This document shows, in pieces, positions 8,053 through 18,629 of a stretch of DNA of 64,000 nt. A program made the translations under genes and the position numbers. The stretch comes from Pleomorphomonas diazotrophica (GTDB taxonomy: Bacteria; Pseudomonadota; Alphaproteobacteria; Rhizobiales; Pleomorphomonadaceae). Positions within the stretch are counted from its first letter, which is position 1. Each line of letters begins with the position of its first letter. The DNA is taken from NCBI RefSeq assembly GCF_002844595.1, contig NZ_PJNW01000011.1, forward strand, positions 1-64,000, in the 5' to 3' direction. Below the pieces are notes generated by a model. It was not told the DNA's origin. It saw only the letters and a program-made list of their open reading frames with translations, and did no database searches.

Positions 8053-9038
8053 GCAGGAAACGCATTACGTCGAAGGAACTCGCCGAACTGGTCGGGGTTT
8101 CGTCGGCAACCATTTCCAGGGCCTTCTCGCCGGATGCCCGAATCGGCGAGGAGACGCGCAGCCGCATTCTGGCGGCGGCCCGCAAGCACGGCTACCAGCC
8201 GAACGCCATCGCCCGCTCGCTCAACAATCAGAGATCGCGCCTCGTCGCCGTGGTTGTCAATGCCATCGGCAACCCTTGCGAGGCCGAAGAGCAACAACTG
8301 CTCGTCCATGCTCTGCAAGCGCGGCAGCTGCTGCCCATCATCCTATGTTGCGGCGACCATAGCGACCGATTGCAGCTGATGCGGCTCGCTGCAACCTATC
8401 AGGTCGACCATGTCGTAGTCTTTTCCGACATGGTGTCATTGCGCGACGCCGTCGACATTTTCCCGACCACCAGGCCGATCATCGTTTCGTTCGAACCGCT
8501 GGAAAACGAAGAGGTGTCGGCCATTCGCATCGACGGTTCGGCGGCGGCCGACGAGATCGTTGACAGGTTGGTGACAAACGGCAAGAGCCGTTTCACCTAT
8601 CTCTCCGGCACGAGCTCGAGCTGGATCGACAAGCTGCGCCGCAAGTGGTTTGCCGACGCCCTCGCACGGCGCGGCCTCGCCTTCGTCGCGGACGCCACCG
8701 GTACCTACTCCTACGACAGCGGCTTCAAGGAAGCCGTGCCGCTGGTCCATCGCTTCAAGACCGACGCCATCATCTGCGGCAATGACGTGATGGCGATCGG
8801 CGCCCGGGACGCCGTGAAACGCGTGCTGGGCAGGTCGGTGCCGGACGACGTCGCCGTCGTCGGCCAGGATGGCATTGCCATGGCTGCCTGGGATTGCAAC
8901 GACCTCACCACGCTCAGCCTCGACCACGTCGCCTTCATCAATGCCGTGGTGGAGCTCATCGAGCGACACGAGGCCGGGGACGACAAACCCGACACCATCA
9001 TGCTCACCTGCTCGACCCGATGGGGCGCCACGGCCTGA
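8049..9038 (+). CDS. LacI-family transcriptional regulator of the Thu-like operon
   Basis: A 329-residue repressor. The N-terminal helix-turn-helix is ITSKELAELVGVSSATISRAF, with the hinge helix at QPNAIARSL. The periplasmic-binding-protein-like effector domain follows (VDHVVVFSDMVSL, DAIICGNDVMAIG, VPDDVAVVGQDG). It is coupled to the oxidoreductase by an ATGA overlap, and probably represses both divergent units through the operators at 6878-6893 and 6988-7003, with a sugar as inducer. This assignment is inferred from position. Confidence 0.93.
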   Translation: MSRKRITSKELAELVGVSSATISRAFSPDARIGEETRSRILAAARKHGYQPNAIARSLNNQRSRLVAVVVNAIGNPCEAEEQQLLVHALQARQLLPIILCCGDHSDRLQLMRLAATYQVDHVVVFSDMVSLRDAVDIFPTTRPIIVSFEPLENEEVSAIRIDGSAAADEIVDRLVTNGKSRFTYLSGTSSSWIDKLRRKWFADALARRGLAFVADATGTYSYDSGFKEAVPLVHRFKTDAIICGNDVMAIGARDAVKRVLGRSVPDDVAVVGQDGIAMAAWDCNDLTTLSLDHVAFINAVVELIERHEAGDDKPDTIMLTCSTRWGATA

Positions 9039-9113
9039 AGCGTCCCGACAGCCTTCCCTCTTCGACCGCCTCCCAAAGGACAGTCGTTTAATCCCACCGA
9101 CTGGAAATCAGAC

Positions 9114-12100
9114 ATGCGCCCCTACCGCGACCGCCAGAGAAGCCTGGAACAGCTTTCCCACCATATCGGTACCTGGGTGGATGAGCTGGAGGCGTTCGAG
9201 CTGAAGGCTCGACGGCATCTGGGTCCATTCCTGGAGACCGGGCCCGATGGGGCGCGGCGGCAGGTCGCCATCGGCGAGGGCTGGGGTGACCGCCATGGAC
9301 TCCATCGCTTCGAGCTCGATGAGCCGGTGACGTTGCCTGAGGGGCCGGGCGCCGAACTCCGCTTCGACTTCGGCGGAGAGTCTCTGGTGCGCCTCATCGG
9401 CAGCGACGGAGCGCTGCTCGACAGCTTTTCCGCCAATCCACGCCATCGCCGGTTCGATGCGCCGCGCGGCATTCCCTTCCGCATTGTCGTGGAGGCGGCC
9501 GCCCGTACGCTGTTCGGCATTCCCAATCGTGAGCCGCGCCTGGGCATGGCCGAGGTCTACGAGTATTATCCGGAAGTTCGCCACTTGCGCCGCCAACTGT
9601 CGACGCTGAAGGCGACTGCAGACGCCGTTGCCGACAAGGAGCTGGCACGATCGCTGTTCGAAGCGGCCTCTGTCGTCGTCTCCGGCCTGCGCCTGCCGAC
9701 GGTGACCGCCGAGATCGGGCCGCGCCTCGCCGATCGCGCCTGGGCACGCGATATCTGGGAACGCAGTTTCGAACCGTCATCCGAGCCGGCGTTGCTTTCG
9801 GACGAAGCCATCGCTTCGGTGGTGGAGGCAAGCCGCCGTTTCGACGAGCTCGTTGCCGAGTTGCGCGTCGCCTATCCCAAGCAAGGCAATGTGCTGGTGA
9901 GCGGCCACGCCCACATCGATTACGCCTGGCTATGGCCGCAGCCGGAAACCGTCCGCAAGATCGCGCGCACCTTTTCGAGCGTCAACTCGCTCATGAAGCG
10001 CCACCCGGATTTCCGCTTCCTGCAATCGTCCTCGATCTTCTATGCCCATGTCGAAGAGGAAGATCCCGCCCTGTTCGAGGAGGTCCGCCGCTGGGTCGCC
10101 GAGGGTCGGTGGGAGCCAATCGGCGGCATGCTGATTGAGTGCGATACGAACATGCCCTCCGCCGAGGCCTTCCTGCGCCAGTTCGTGATGGGGCAGAGCT
10201 ATTTCCTCAGGCATTTCGGGCACATCAGCCAGGTGGCCTGGCTGCCGGACACCTTCGGCTTTACCGGCGCCATGCCGCAGATCATGCGCCATGCCGGCAT
10301 TGAGGCGCTGGTGACCATCAAGGTGACGTGGAACGAAACCAACCGTCTCACCGACAACCTGTTCCACTGGCAAGGCAACGACGGATCGCGGGTGTTCGTG
10401 CACACGTTCGACGCTTCAGCGCACGAAGGCTACAACATGACCATCTCGCCGCCTGCCCTTCTGGAGGTCTGGCGCAACCACGGCGGCAAGGATCTGTCCG
10501 ACACGGTGATCGCCTCCTACGGCTGGGGCGATGGCGGCGGCGGGCCGGATCCGGACCAGATCGAATCGCTGCCGCTCCTCAACGCCATGCCGGCGATCCC
10601 GACCGTCAGCCATGGCGCGCTGGAGCCGCACGTGCTCAACCTGGCCAAGAGCTTGGAAAACGCGGCATTGCCGACGTGGCGGGGCGAACTCTACCTCGAA
10701 TATCATCGCGCCACGCTGACCACGCAGGCGCGGGTCAAGCAGCTCAACCGGCGTGCCGAAACCAGTCTTGTCGCCGCCGAGGCGCTGTCGGTGATCGACG
10801 CGCTCGATGGTGGATCACCAGAGATGCCCGATCTCGCCGGTGACTGGACGCTGCTGTTGCGCAACCAGTTCCACGATATTCTGCCGGGCTCCTCGGTCCG
10901 CGAGGTCTATGAGCAGACCGAGAAGGAGCTATCCGGCGTTGTCGACCATGCCGCCAGTATCGGGCACAAGCGTCTGGCGGAGATCGCCTCACGGCGCACG
11001 GGGTCGCGCCAGGGCGTGCTGGTGGCCAACATTTCGGGATCGGCCAAGACGGCCCTGCAACTCGAAAGCCGGGATCCGCTACCGACGGCGCTCAAGCCTC
11101 AACGGGTCGAGAGCGGCTATGTCGCCACCGCCGATCGCCCGGTTGCGCCGCTGTCGCTCGCCTTTGTCGGAACTGGAGGTTCACGAACCGTCACGACGGA
11201 CGGCAAGGTGATGGAGAATGACTTCGTCCGGGCAACTCTGGACGAGTTCGGCCGCCTTGCCAGCCTCATCGACAAGCGGTGTGGCCGCGAGCTGCTCGAC
11301 GGGCCGGGCAACCGGCTGATGCTCTACCGCAACGATCTGCCGCGCCAGTATGACGCCTGGGACATCGAGGCGGGGTTCGAACTCGGCGAAGAGGAATGGC
11401 TGTCGGTCGAAAGCTGCAAAGTGACGGCGGAGGGGCCGCATCTCGCCGAAATCGAGATCATCCGCCGGCATTCGGCCAGCACTATCCGCCAGCGGTTGCG
11501 TCTCTGGGCCAACAGCCCGCGCCTCGAGGTGGTGACCGATCTCGATTGGCACGATCGCCGCACCTATTTGCGCGCCGCCTTTCCGGTAACGGTGCTTGCG
11601 GAAGAGGCGGTGTTCGACCAGGCGATCGGCGTCACCCGCCGGCCGACCCACGACAACACAACGTGGCAGCGCGCCCAGTTCGAGGCTTGCGGCCACCGCT
11701 TCGCCTCGCTGTCCGAGACCGACTGGGGCGCGGCGCTGCTATCGGCCGACAAATATGGCTTCTCGGCCAAGGGCAACGTGTTGACGCTGAGCCTCATTCG
11801 CGGACCGATGTACCCCGACATGCTGGCCGATGAAGGCCACCACCGCTTCACCTATGCCATTCTGCCGCATGATGGCCGCTGGTGGAGCGAGGCGGTGCAA
11901 GCCGAGGCCGATCTTCTCGCAACGCCACCAACCTTCGTCAGCGCCAACAGCGACGCCGACTACGATATCGCTCCGATCGGCCTTTCCGGCCAGCAGGTAC
12001 GTCTGCACGCCTTGAAGCCGTCGGAAGATGGCGAGGGCTACGTGGTGCGCCTGTCGGAATCGGCCGGACGACGTGGGCCTTTCTCGCTCGCCTTGCCGGA

Positions 12101-12197
12101 TGGAAAGGCCGCGACGCCGGTCGATGCCCTCGAACGAGCCATGCCAGACGGCGATGCTCTTGGCCGCCCGTTCGGCCTCGCCAGCTACCGGTTCTAG
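9114..12197 (+). CDS. Alpha-mannosidase, glycoside hydrolase family 38
   Basis: A 1027-residue cytoplasmic exo-alpha-mannosidase; no signal peptide is seen. The catalytic metal-binding motif GHAHIDYAWLWP places His265 and Asp269 as zinc ligands. The predicted nucleophile is Asp379 in AWLPDTFGFTGAMPQ. The glycine-rich YGWGDGGGGP follows, then the long beta-sandwich C-terminus, including the ITRRPTHDNTTW-type loop (VTRRPTHDNTTW). It lies 75 bases after the lacI gene, on the same strand, so it is likely co-transcribed with that operon and acts on imported mannosides. It is paralogous to the GH38 at 18630-21650. Its 3' end meets the convergent cardiolipin synthase gene with a 4-base gap. Confidence 0.95.
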   Translation: MRPYRDRQRSLEQLSHHIGTWVDELEAFELKARRHLGPFLETGPDGARRQVAIGEGWGDRHGLHRFELDEPVTLPEGPGAELRFDFGGESLVRLIGSDGALLDSFSANPRHRRFDAPRGIPFRIVVEAAARTLFGIPNREPRLGMAEVYEYYPEVRHLRRQLSTLKATADAVADKELARSLFEAASVVVSGLRLPTVTAEIGPRLADRAWARDIWERSFEPSSEPALLSDEAIASVVEASRRFDELVAELRVAYPKQGNVLVSGHAHIDYAWLWPQPETVRKIARTFSSVNSLMKRHPDFRFLQSSSIFYAHVEEEDPALFEEVRRWVAEGRWEPIGGMLIECDTNMPSAEAFLRQFVMGQSYFLRHFGHISQVAWLPDTFGFTGAMPQIMRHAGIEALVTIKVTWNETNRLTDNLFHWQGNDGSRVFVHTFDASAHEGYNMTISPPALLEVWRNHGGKDLSDTVIASYGWGDGGGGPDPDQIESLPLLNAMPAIPTVSHGALEPHVLNLAKSLENAALPTWRGELYLEYHRATLTTQARVKQLNRRAETSLVAAEALSVIDALDGGSPEMPDLAGDWTLLLRNQFHDILPGSSVREVYEQTEKELSGVVDHAASIGHKRLAEIASRRTGSRQGVLVANISGSAKTALQLESRDPLPTALKPQRVESGYVATADRPVAPLSLAFVGTGGSRTVTTDGKVMENDFVRATLDEFGRLASLIDKRCGRELLDGPGNRLMLYRNDLPRQYDAWDIEAGFELGEEEWLSVESCKVTAEGPHLAEIEIIRRHSASTIRQRLRLWANSPRLEVVTDLDWHDRRTYLRAAFPVTVLAEEAVFDQAIGVTRRPTHDNTTWQRAQFEACGHRFASLSETDWGAALLSADKYGFSAKGNVLTLSLIRGPMYPDMLADEGHHRFTYAILPHDGRWWSEAVQAEADLLATPPTFVSANSDADYDIAPIGLSGQQVRLHALKPSEDGEGYVVRLSESAGRRGPFSLALPDGKAATPVDALERAMPDGDALGRPFGLASYRF

Positions 12198-12201
12198 CCG
12201 G

Positions 12202-13599
12202 TCAAAGCAATGGACTGACGAGCCGCGCCAGATTCTCTGCCAGGCTCATCGCCATCGGCCGGGACCGCCATTCATAGAGATCCAGGCGGTCGCTCAGCGC
12301 CATGCATTCGGCCTGCCGGGCGACCAGCTCGGCGACGTGGGCCGGGTCGTAGAGCAGCATGCTCACCTCGGCGTTGAGCATGAAGGACCTGAGGTCGGCG
12401 TTTCCCGAGCCGACGACGCCGATCCGCCCGTCGATGGAGACGTGCTTGGCGTGCAGGAGATGGGCGCGATAGCGATGGATGCGCACGCCCATCGACATCA
12501 GCTCATCGTAGAAGGAACGCTGGGCGAGGCGAACCAGCCTTTGGTCGACCACGCGGGATACGACGAGGTCGATGGTGACGCCGCGATAAGCCGCCGTCTG
12601 AAGGGCGGCGAGCACCGCTTCGTCGGGGATGAGATAGGGGCTGACCAGCGTCACCTGCGTCTCGGCGGCGTGGATGAGGGCGACCAGCAGGCGCTCGAAG
12701 CCCGGCACCCCATAATCCGGGCCGCTCGGCATGATCTGGGCAGGGGCCACGGCCAACTCCGGCATCACCGGCACTGGAAGGATTTCGCGCGTTTCGAGGT
12801 ACCAGTCACTGGCGAAGACCGCAGCGACGGCTGCGGCAGCCGGGCCTTCTATGCGGGCGACCAGTTCGTCGTTGATGATGCCGCGCCGAAAGTTCCGATC
12901 GACGATGTTCTGCGAACCGACGTAGGCGAGGCGGCCGTCGATGGCCGCGATCTTGCGATGATTGCGCAGATCGGCGCGTGCCCGCCGCACCGTCGTCCAC
13001 CAGCGGACCGGCAGCGCCAGCCGGCACTGCACGCCTTCGGCGGCAAGCAGGGCAAGCGTCCTCCGCGCCCAGGGGCGCGAGCCGACGGCATCGATCAGCA
13101 CCCGAACATCGGCACCGCGACGGGCGGCCCGGCCAAGAGCGGCGATCACCTTTCTGCCGGTGGCGTCATCGGCAAAGATGTAGGTCAAGAGATGAACGCT
13201 GGCTTCGGCTGCGTCGATGTCGGCGACGAGCCGGTCGATCGATTGATCGTAGTCGCCGAGCAGCGCGAGGCCGGAGGCGCCGGTCACCGGAAACTCGCCG
13301 AGCCGCTCAGCGAGGTCGGCAATGCCGGGCACCGCTCCCTCAGGTCGAGGCAGGGACGCAGCCATGCGGCGTCGGATCGTGGCTGCCTCCGCGAAGCGTT
13401 GCTGCCGCCAGGCGGGAAAGCGAGGCCGACCGATCAGGCGGTAGAGGACGAGGGCCGGCAAAGGCAGGAAGAAGACAAGAAGCAACCAACTGCGAGCCGC
13501 CTCCGGCGGACGGCGCAGCGGGACGACAACCAGCATGACGAGCCGGATCGACCACTCGATCAGCAGGTAGACCAGCGCCAGATGCTCGGTCCAGACCAA
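12202..13599 (-). CDS. cls: Cardiolipin synthase (phospholipase D family)
   Basis: Joins two phosphatidylglycerols, or phosphatidylglycerol and phosphatidylethanolamine, to form cardiolipin at the inner membrane. The 465-residue protein has two N-terminal hydrophobic helices (around LALVYLLIEWSIRLVMLVVV and SWLLLVFFLPLPALVLY). Two HKD motifs follow: NHRKIAAIDGRLAYVGSQN, and LHAKHVSIDGRIGVVGSGN. Ends with the usual SLAENLARLVSPLL. The start is a TTG at 13599 with GAGGCG upstream, chosen because it keeps the first membrane helix. Stand-alone gene. Confidence 0.9.
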   Translation of the reverse strand: MVWTEHLALVYLLIEWSIRLVMLVVVPLRRPPEAARSWLLLVFFLPLPALVLYRLIGRPRFPAWRQQRFAEAATIRRRMAASLPRPEGAVPGIADLAERLGEFPVTGASGLALLGDYDQSIDRLVADIDAAEASVHLLTYIFADDATGRKVIAALGRAARRGADVRVLIDAVGSRPWARRTLALLAAEGVQCRLALPVRWWTTVRRARADLRNHRKIAAIDGRLAYVGSQNIVDRNFRRGIINDELVARIEGPAAAAVAAVFASDWYLETREILPVPVMPELAVAPAQIMPSGPDYGVPGFERLLVALIHAAETQVTLVSPYLIPDEAVLAALQTAAYRGVTIDLVVSRVVDQRLVRLAQRSFYDELMSMGVRIHRYRAHLLHAKHVSIDGRIGVVGSGNADLRSFMLNAEVSMLLYDPAHVAELVARQAECMALSDRLDLYEWRSRPMAMSLAENLARLVSPLL

Positions 13600-13630
13600 C
13601 GAGACGCCTCTTCGATCAAAACCGGCGTAA

Positions 13631-16060
<2,430 letters not shown>

Positions 16061-16069
16061 CGACAGGCA

Positions 16070-16095
16070 GCCGGCCCCGGCATGGCGGGGCCGGC
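16070..16095 (+). terminator. GC hairpin after katG
   Basis: Perfect 10-bp stem GCCGGCCCCG (16070-16079) with CGGGGCCGGC (16086-16095) and a 6-base loop, ten bases after the katG stop. There is no T-run, so termination may be inefficient or Rho-assisted. Confidence 0.55.
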
Positions 16096-16222
16096 ACGGC
16101 CAACGCACCGTGAAGTACCTGATGACATGAGCCGGCCCCGAGGTGGAGCTTTGCTTTCGGCCGGCATCGTTATATCGCTAGGATGTTCACCCGGAAGCAG
16201 CCTTTCGGACGGGTGGAGAAGC

Positions 16223-17380
16223 GTGACGGGGACACGGGCGATGACGGGAACTCTTCGGTCGACGACGACGCGCCTCCGGCGGGCGCCGTCGTCGATCAAG
16301 GATGGCCCGGGGATCAATCATGGCGATATCGCCGATCACAACTCCCGCATCGTGCTTGAGCTCCTGCGCGTCTTCGGCGCCCTCACCCGCCGCGACCTGT
16401 CCCAGCGCCTCGGACTGACCGAACCGGCGATCACCGGCATATTGAAACGGCTCGAGGGACGAGGCCTCGTCACCTCGCGTCGCCAGTCCGGAGCGAGCCG
16501 CTATCCCGTTACCGAGTTCATGATGCGGCCCGAGGGCTGCGTGGCCCTTGGCCTGAGGCTTGCCCGGCGAGCGGCGACGGCCGTGCTGGTCGACGCGGCC
16601 GGCGGCGTCATCGCTGAGCAGCGCGACGTGCCCCCAGACGAGTTGATCGCAACCGGCAGGGCGCTCCTCGCACGGAAACCGACCGAGGCGGAAGTGCTGG
16701 GCATCGGCGTTGCCCTGTCGCCAGATGATGGGGTCGGAATAGACGCGGTGCGGGAGGCCTTCGCGCCGCTGACCGTGCTGGCCAATGCCGATAGCGCCAC
16801 TGCCGCCACTGCCGAACGATTGATCGGCGCCGGTGACCGGGACGGCGGCTTCGTCAGCATCCTCGTCACCCGCTCGGGCGTTCGGGCCGGGCTGTCGATC
16901 GGCGGCCGGCCTTTCCATGGCATGCACGGCTTTGCAGGCGGCATCGGCGCCATGCGCACCGGACAGGATCGCGCGCCGCTCGCTGACGGCCTGTCGCCGG
17001 ACCGGCTCGACGCGGCCATCGCCGCGTGTATCGACCGGGAGGCGGCGATCGCCGAATGGGCGCGCGAGGCGGCCGATCATCTGCTCGACGCCGTGGTGGC
17101 GATCTCCGGCGTAGTGGTCCCAGGTCTCATCGTCATCGGCGGCGACCTGCCGGACGCCGCCATCGACGCGGTGGTGGCGGAAATCATGGCGGCGCCGGTG
17201 GCGATCGGCGGCCGACCGACGACCACCTCATGGATGCCGCCCCTACGCCGCTCAAAACTGCCGGCAGCCGGCGTCGCTCTCGGCGCGGCACTGCTGCCGG
17301 TCGTCGAGTTCCTGCTGCCGGATCCGAGGCGGCTCCGCGAGACGCCGGCTCACACCGAGGGCGCCGAAGCGCGGGCGTGA
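16223..17380 (+). CDS. ROK-family transcriptional regulator, degenerate sugar-kinase domain
   Basis: About 385 residues. A winged helix-turn-helix is clear (LRVFGALTRRDLSQRLGLTE, then ITGILKRLEGRGLVTSRRQ). A ROK-like ATPase fold follows (VALGLRLARRAATAVLVDAAGG, GLIVIGGDLPDAAI). The catalytic Asp motif is lost (NADSATAATAERLIG in place of NDxNAxALAE), and the ROK zinc motif is absent, so it should not phosphorylate sugar. Start: GTG 16223 after GGTGGAG; ATG 16241 is the alternative. Its last 31 bases overlap the 3' end of the convergent ROK regulator. No obvious target gene is adjacent. Confidence 0.82.
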   Translation: MTGTRAMTGTLRSTTTRLRRAPSSIKDGPGINHGDIADHNSRIVLELLRVFGALTRRDLSQRLGLTEPAITGILKRLEGRGLVTSRRQSGASRYPVTEFMMRPEGCVALGLRLARRAATAVLVDAAGGVIAEQRDVPPDELIATGRALLARKPTEAEVLGIGVALSPDDGVGIDAVREAFAPLTVLANADSATAATAERLIGAGDRDGGFVSILVTRSGVRAGLSIGGRPFHGMHGFAGGIGAMRTGQDRAPLADGLSPDRLDAAIAACIDREAAIAEWAREAADHLLDAVVAISGVVVPGLIVIGGDLPDAAIDAVVAEIMAAPVAIGGRPTTTSWMPPLRRSKLPAAGVALGAALLPVVEFLLPDPRRLRETPAHTEGAEARA

Positions 17381-18570
17381 TCGGTCCTGAGCGGCACCCG
17401 CTTGAGCTGTCCGGCATCGGCCGACGGCAGGCCCAGGCGGTGGGCAAGCGGCATGGCCGCCGCACCCAGGGCAGCCGCATCTTCGGAACAAACGGCGCGA
17501 TGCAGCGTCACCTGCGGCAGGCCGGCGCGCAGGCATTCCTTCTGAGTCTGGACGATCAGCTCATCGATCAGGCGCACCGGCATGCGCCCACCGATCAGCA
17601 CCGCCTCGGGATCAGCGATCAGGGCGATGTGCGACACCGCCTCGGCCAGCCAGCCGGCAGCTCGTCCGATCCAGTCGGACACCAAGGCGCGGCCTTGCCC
17701 GTCCAGAGCTGCAAGCTCGGTCGGGGTGTGAACGACGATGCCGTGGGCGCGGAGGTGATCATAGAGCAGGAACATCGAGAACAGTTCGCCAAGCTGGCGG
17801 ATGCGCCCGCTCCCGTTCGCATCGATCTCGCGCACCGGCAGGCAGCCGATCTCGCCGTTGATACCGCCCGCCCCCTTGTGCCGCACGCCGTCGATGACCA
17901 GTGCGCCGCCGACGCAGGCGTTGGCCAGAATGTAGAAGAAGCTGCCGATCTCCGTGCCAAGGCCGTAGTCGATCTCGCCGAGGGCGGCGGCATTGGCGTC
18001 GTTGTCGATGAAAACGGGATGCGGCGTCACCGTCTCGACGGCGCCGCGCAGGTCGAAATCGGTCCAGGCAGCGTAAGCCTCCGGGCGGCCGATGACGTCG
18101 ATCTCGCCAAGCCAGTCGGGAATGGCAAGGCCGACACCGGCGAGGCGCCCCTCGTCCACCAGCTTGCGGCGACGAAAAGTCGACAGCGCATCGGAGAACA
18201 GCGCCATGAACTCGTCGGGCAGAATGAAGCTCTTCTCGTGATGAACGCGGCCGCGCACCGTGCCAGTGGCGTCAACCACCACCACCGTGAGATGGTCGCG
18301 GTCGATGTTGGCGCCGACGGAGAACATGCCCTCTGGATCGATCTCCAGTTCGATGGCCGGCTGCCCCCGCAGACCGTGCCGTCGGCGCGCCTCCATGACC
18401 AGTCCCTCGTCGACCAGACGATCGACGATCCGGGCGATGGCCTGCTTGGTCAGGCCGCAGCGTTCGGCAAGCTCGGTGCGCGAGATGGGCGCGCCACGGT
18501 GAATCGTCGCCAGCACCAACTGGCGGTTCTTCGCGGCGGCCTGTTCGGCGTTCGACCCGACAAAGATCAA
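17350..18570 (-). CDS. ROK-family (NagC/Mlc-like) regulator of the second mannosidase operon
   Basis: About 406 residues with a helix-turn-helix (ISRTELAERCGLTKQAIARIVDRL) and a ROK effector domain that keeps FIDNDANAAALGE but lacks the CxCGxxGC zinc site. It lies downstream of GH38, in line with regulators that sense a sugar or its phosphate and control their own operon. The start is uncertain. TTG 18570 has a strong GGGGAGG site 8 bases upstream and keeps the 12-bp hairpin (18580-18613) outside the gene. GTG 18633 overlaps the GH38 stop by four bases (GTGA) but has a weak ribosome site. The 3' end overlaps the convergent ROK gene. Confidence 0.9.
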   Translation of the reverse strand: MIFVGSNAEQAAAKNRQLVLATIHRGAPISRTELAERCGLTKQAIARIVDRLVDEGLVMEARRRHGLRGQPAIELEIDPEGMFSVGANIDRDHLTVVVVDATGTVRGRVHHEKSFILPDEFMALFSDALSTFRRRKLVDEGRLAGVGLAIPDWLGEIDVIGRPEAYAAWTDFDLRGAVETVTPHPVFIDNDANAAALGEIDYGLGTEIGSFFYILANACVGGALVIDGVRHKGAGGINGEIGCLPVREIDANGSGRIRQLGELFSMFLLYDHLRAHGIVVHTPTELAALDGQGRALVSDWIGRAAGWLAEAVSHIALIADPEAVLIGGRMPVRLIDELIVQTQKECLRAGLPQVTLHRAVCSEDAAALGAAAMPLAHRLGLPSADAGQLKRVPLRTDHARASAPSV

Positions 18571-18579
18571 CGGCGCTTC

Positions 18580-18613
18580 CTCCCCGTCCGCCGGAGTGCC
18601 AGCGGACGGGGAG
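18580..18613 (-). other. 12-bp hairpin between GH38 and the ROK regulator
   Basis: CTCCCCGTCCGC-type stem: 18580-18591 pairs perfectly with 18602-18613 around a 10-base loop. On the minus strand the 3' arm contains GGGGAG, the ribosome binding site for the TTG start at 18570, so the structure could hide it. No T-run follows. It could be an attenuator lowering regulator expression relative to the catabolic genes. Confidence 0.6.
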
Positions 18614-18629
18614 AGATTAGCTCGGGGTC

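Noticed and set aside
16082-16222. Upstream ATG for the ROK-type regulator
   Set aside because: The ATG lies in the loop of the katG hairpin, and the extra residues look like translated non-coding DNA.
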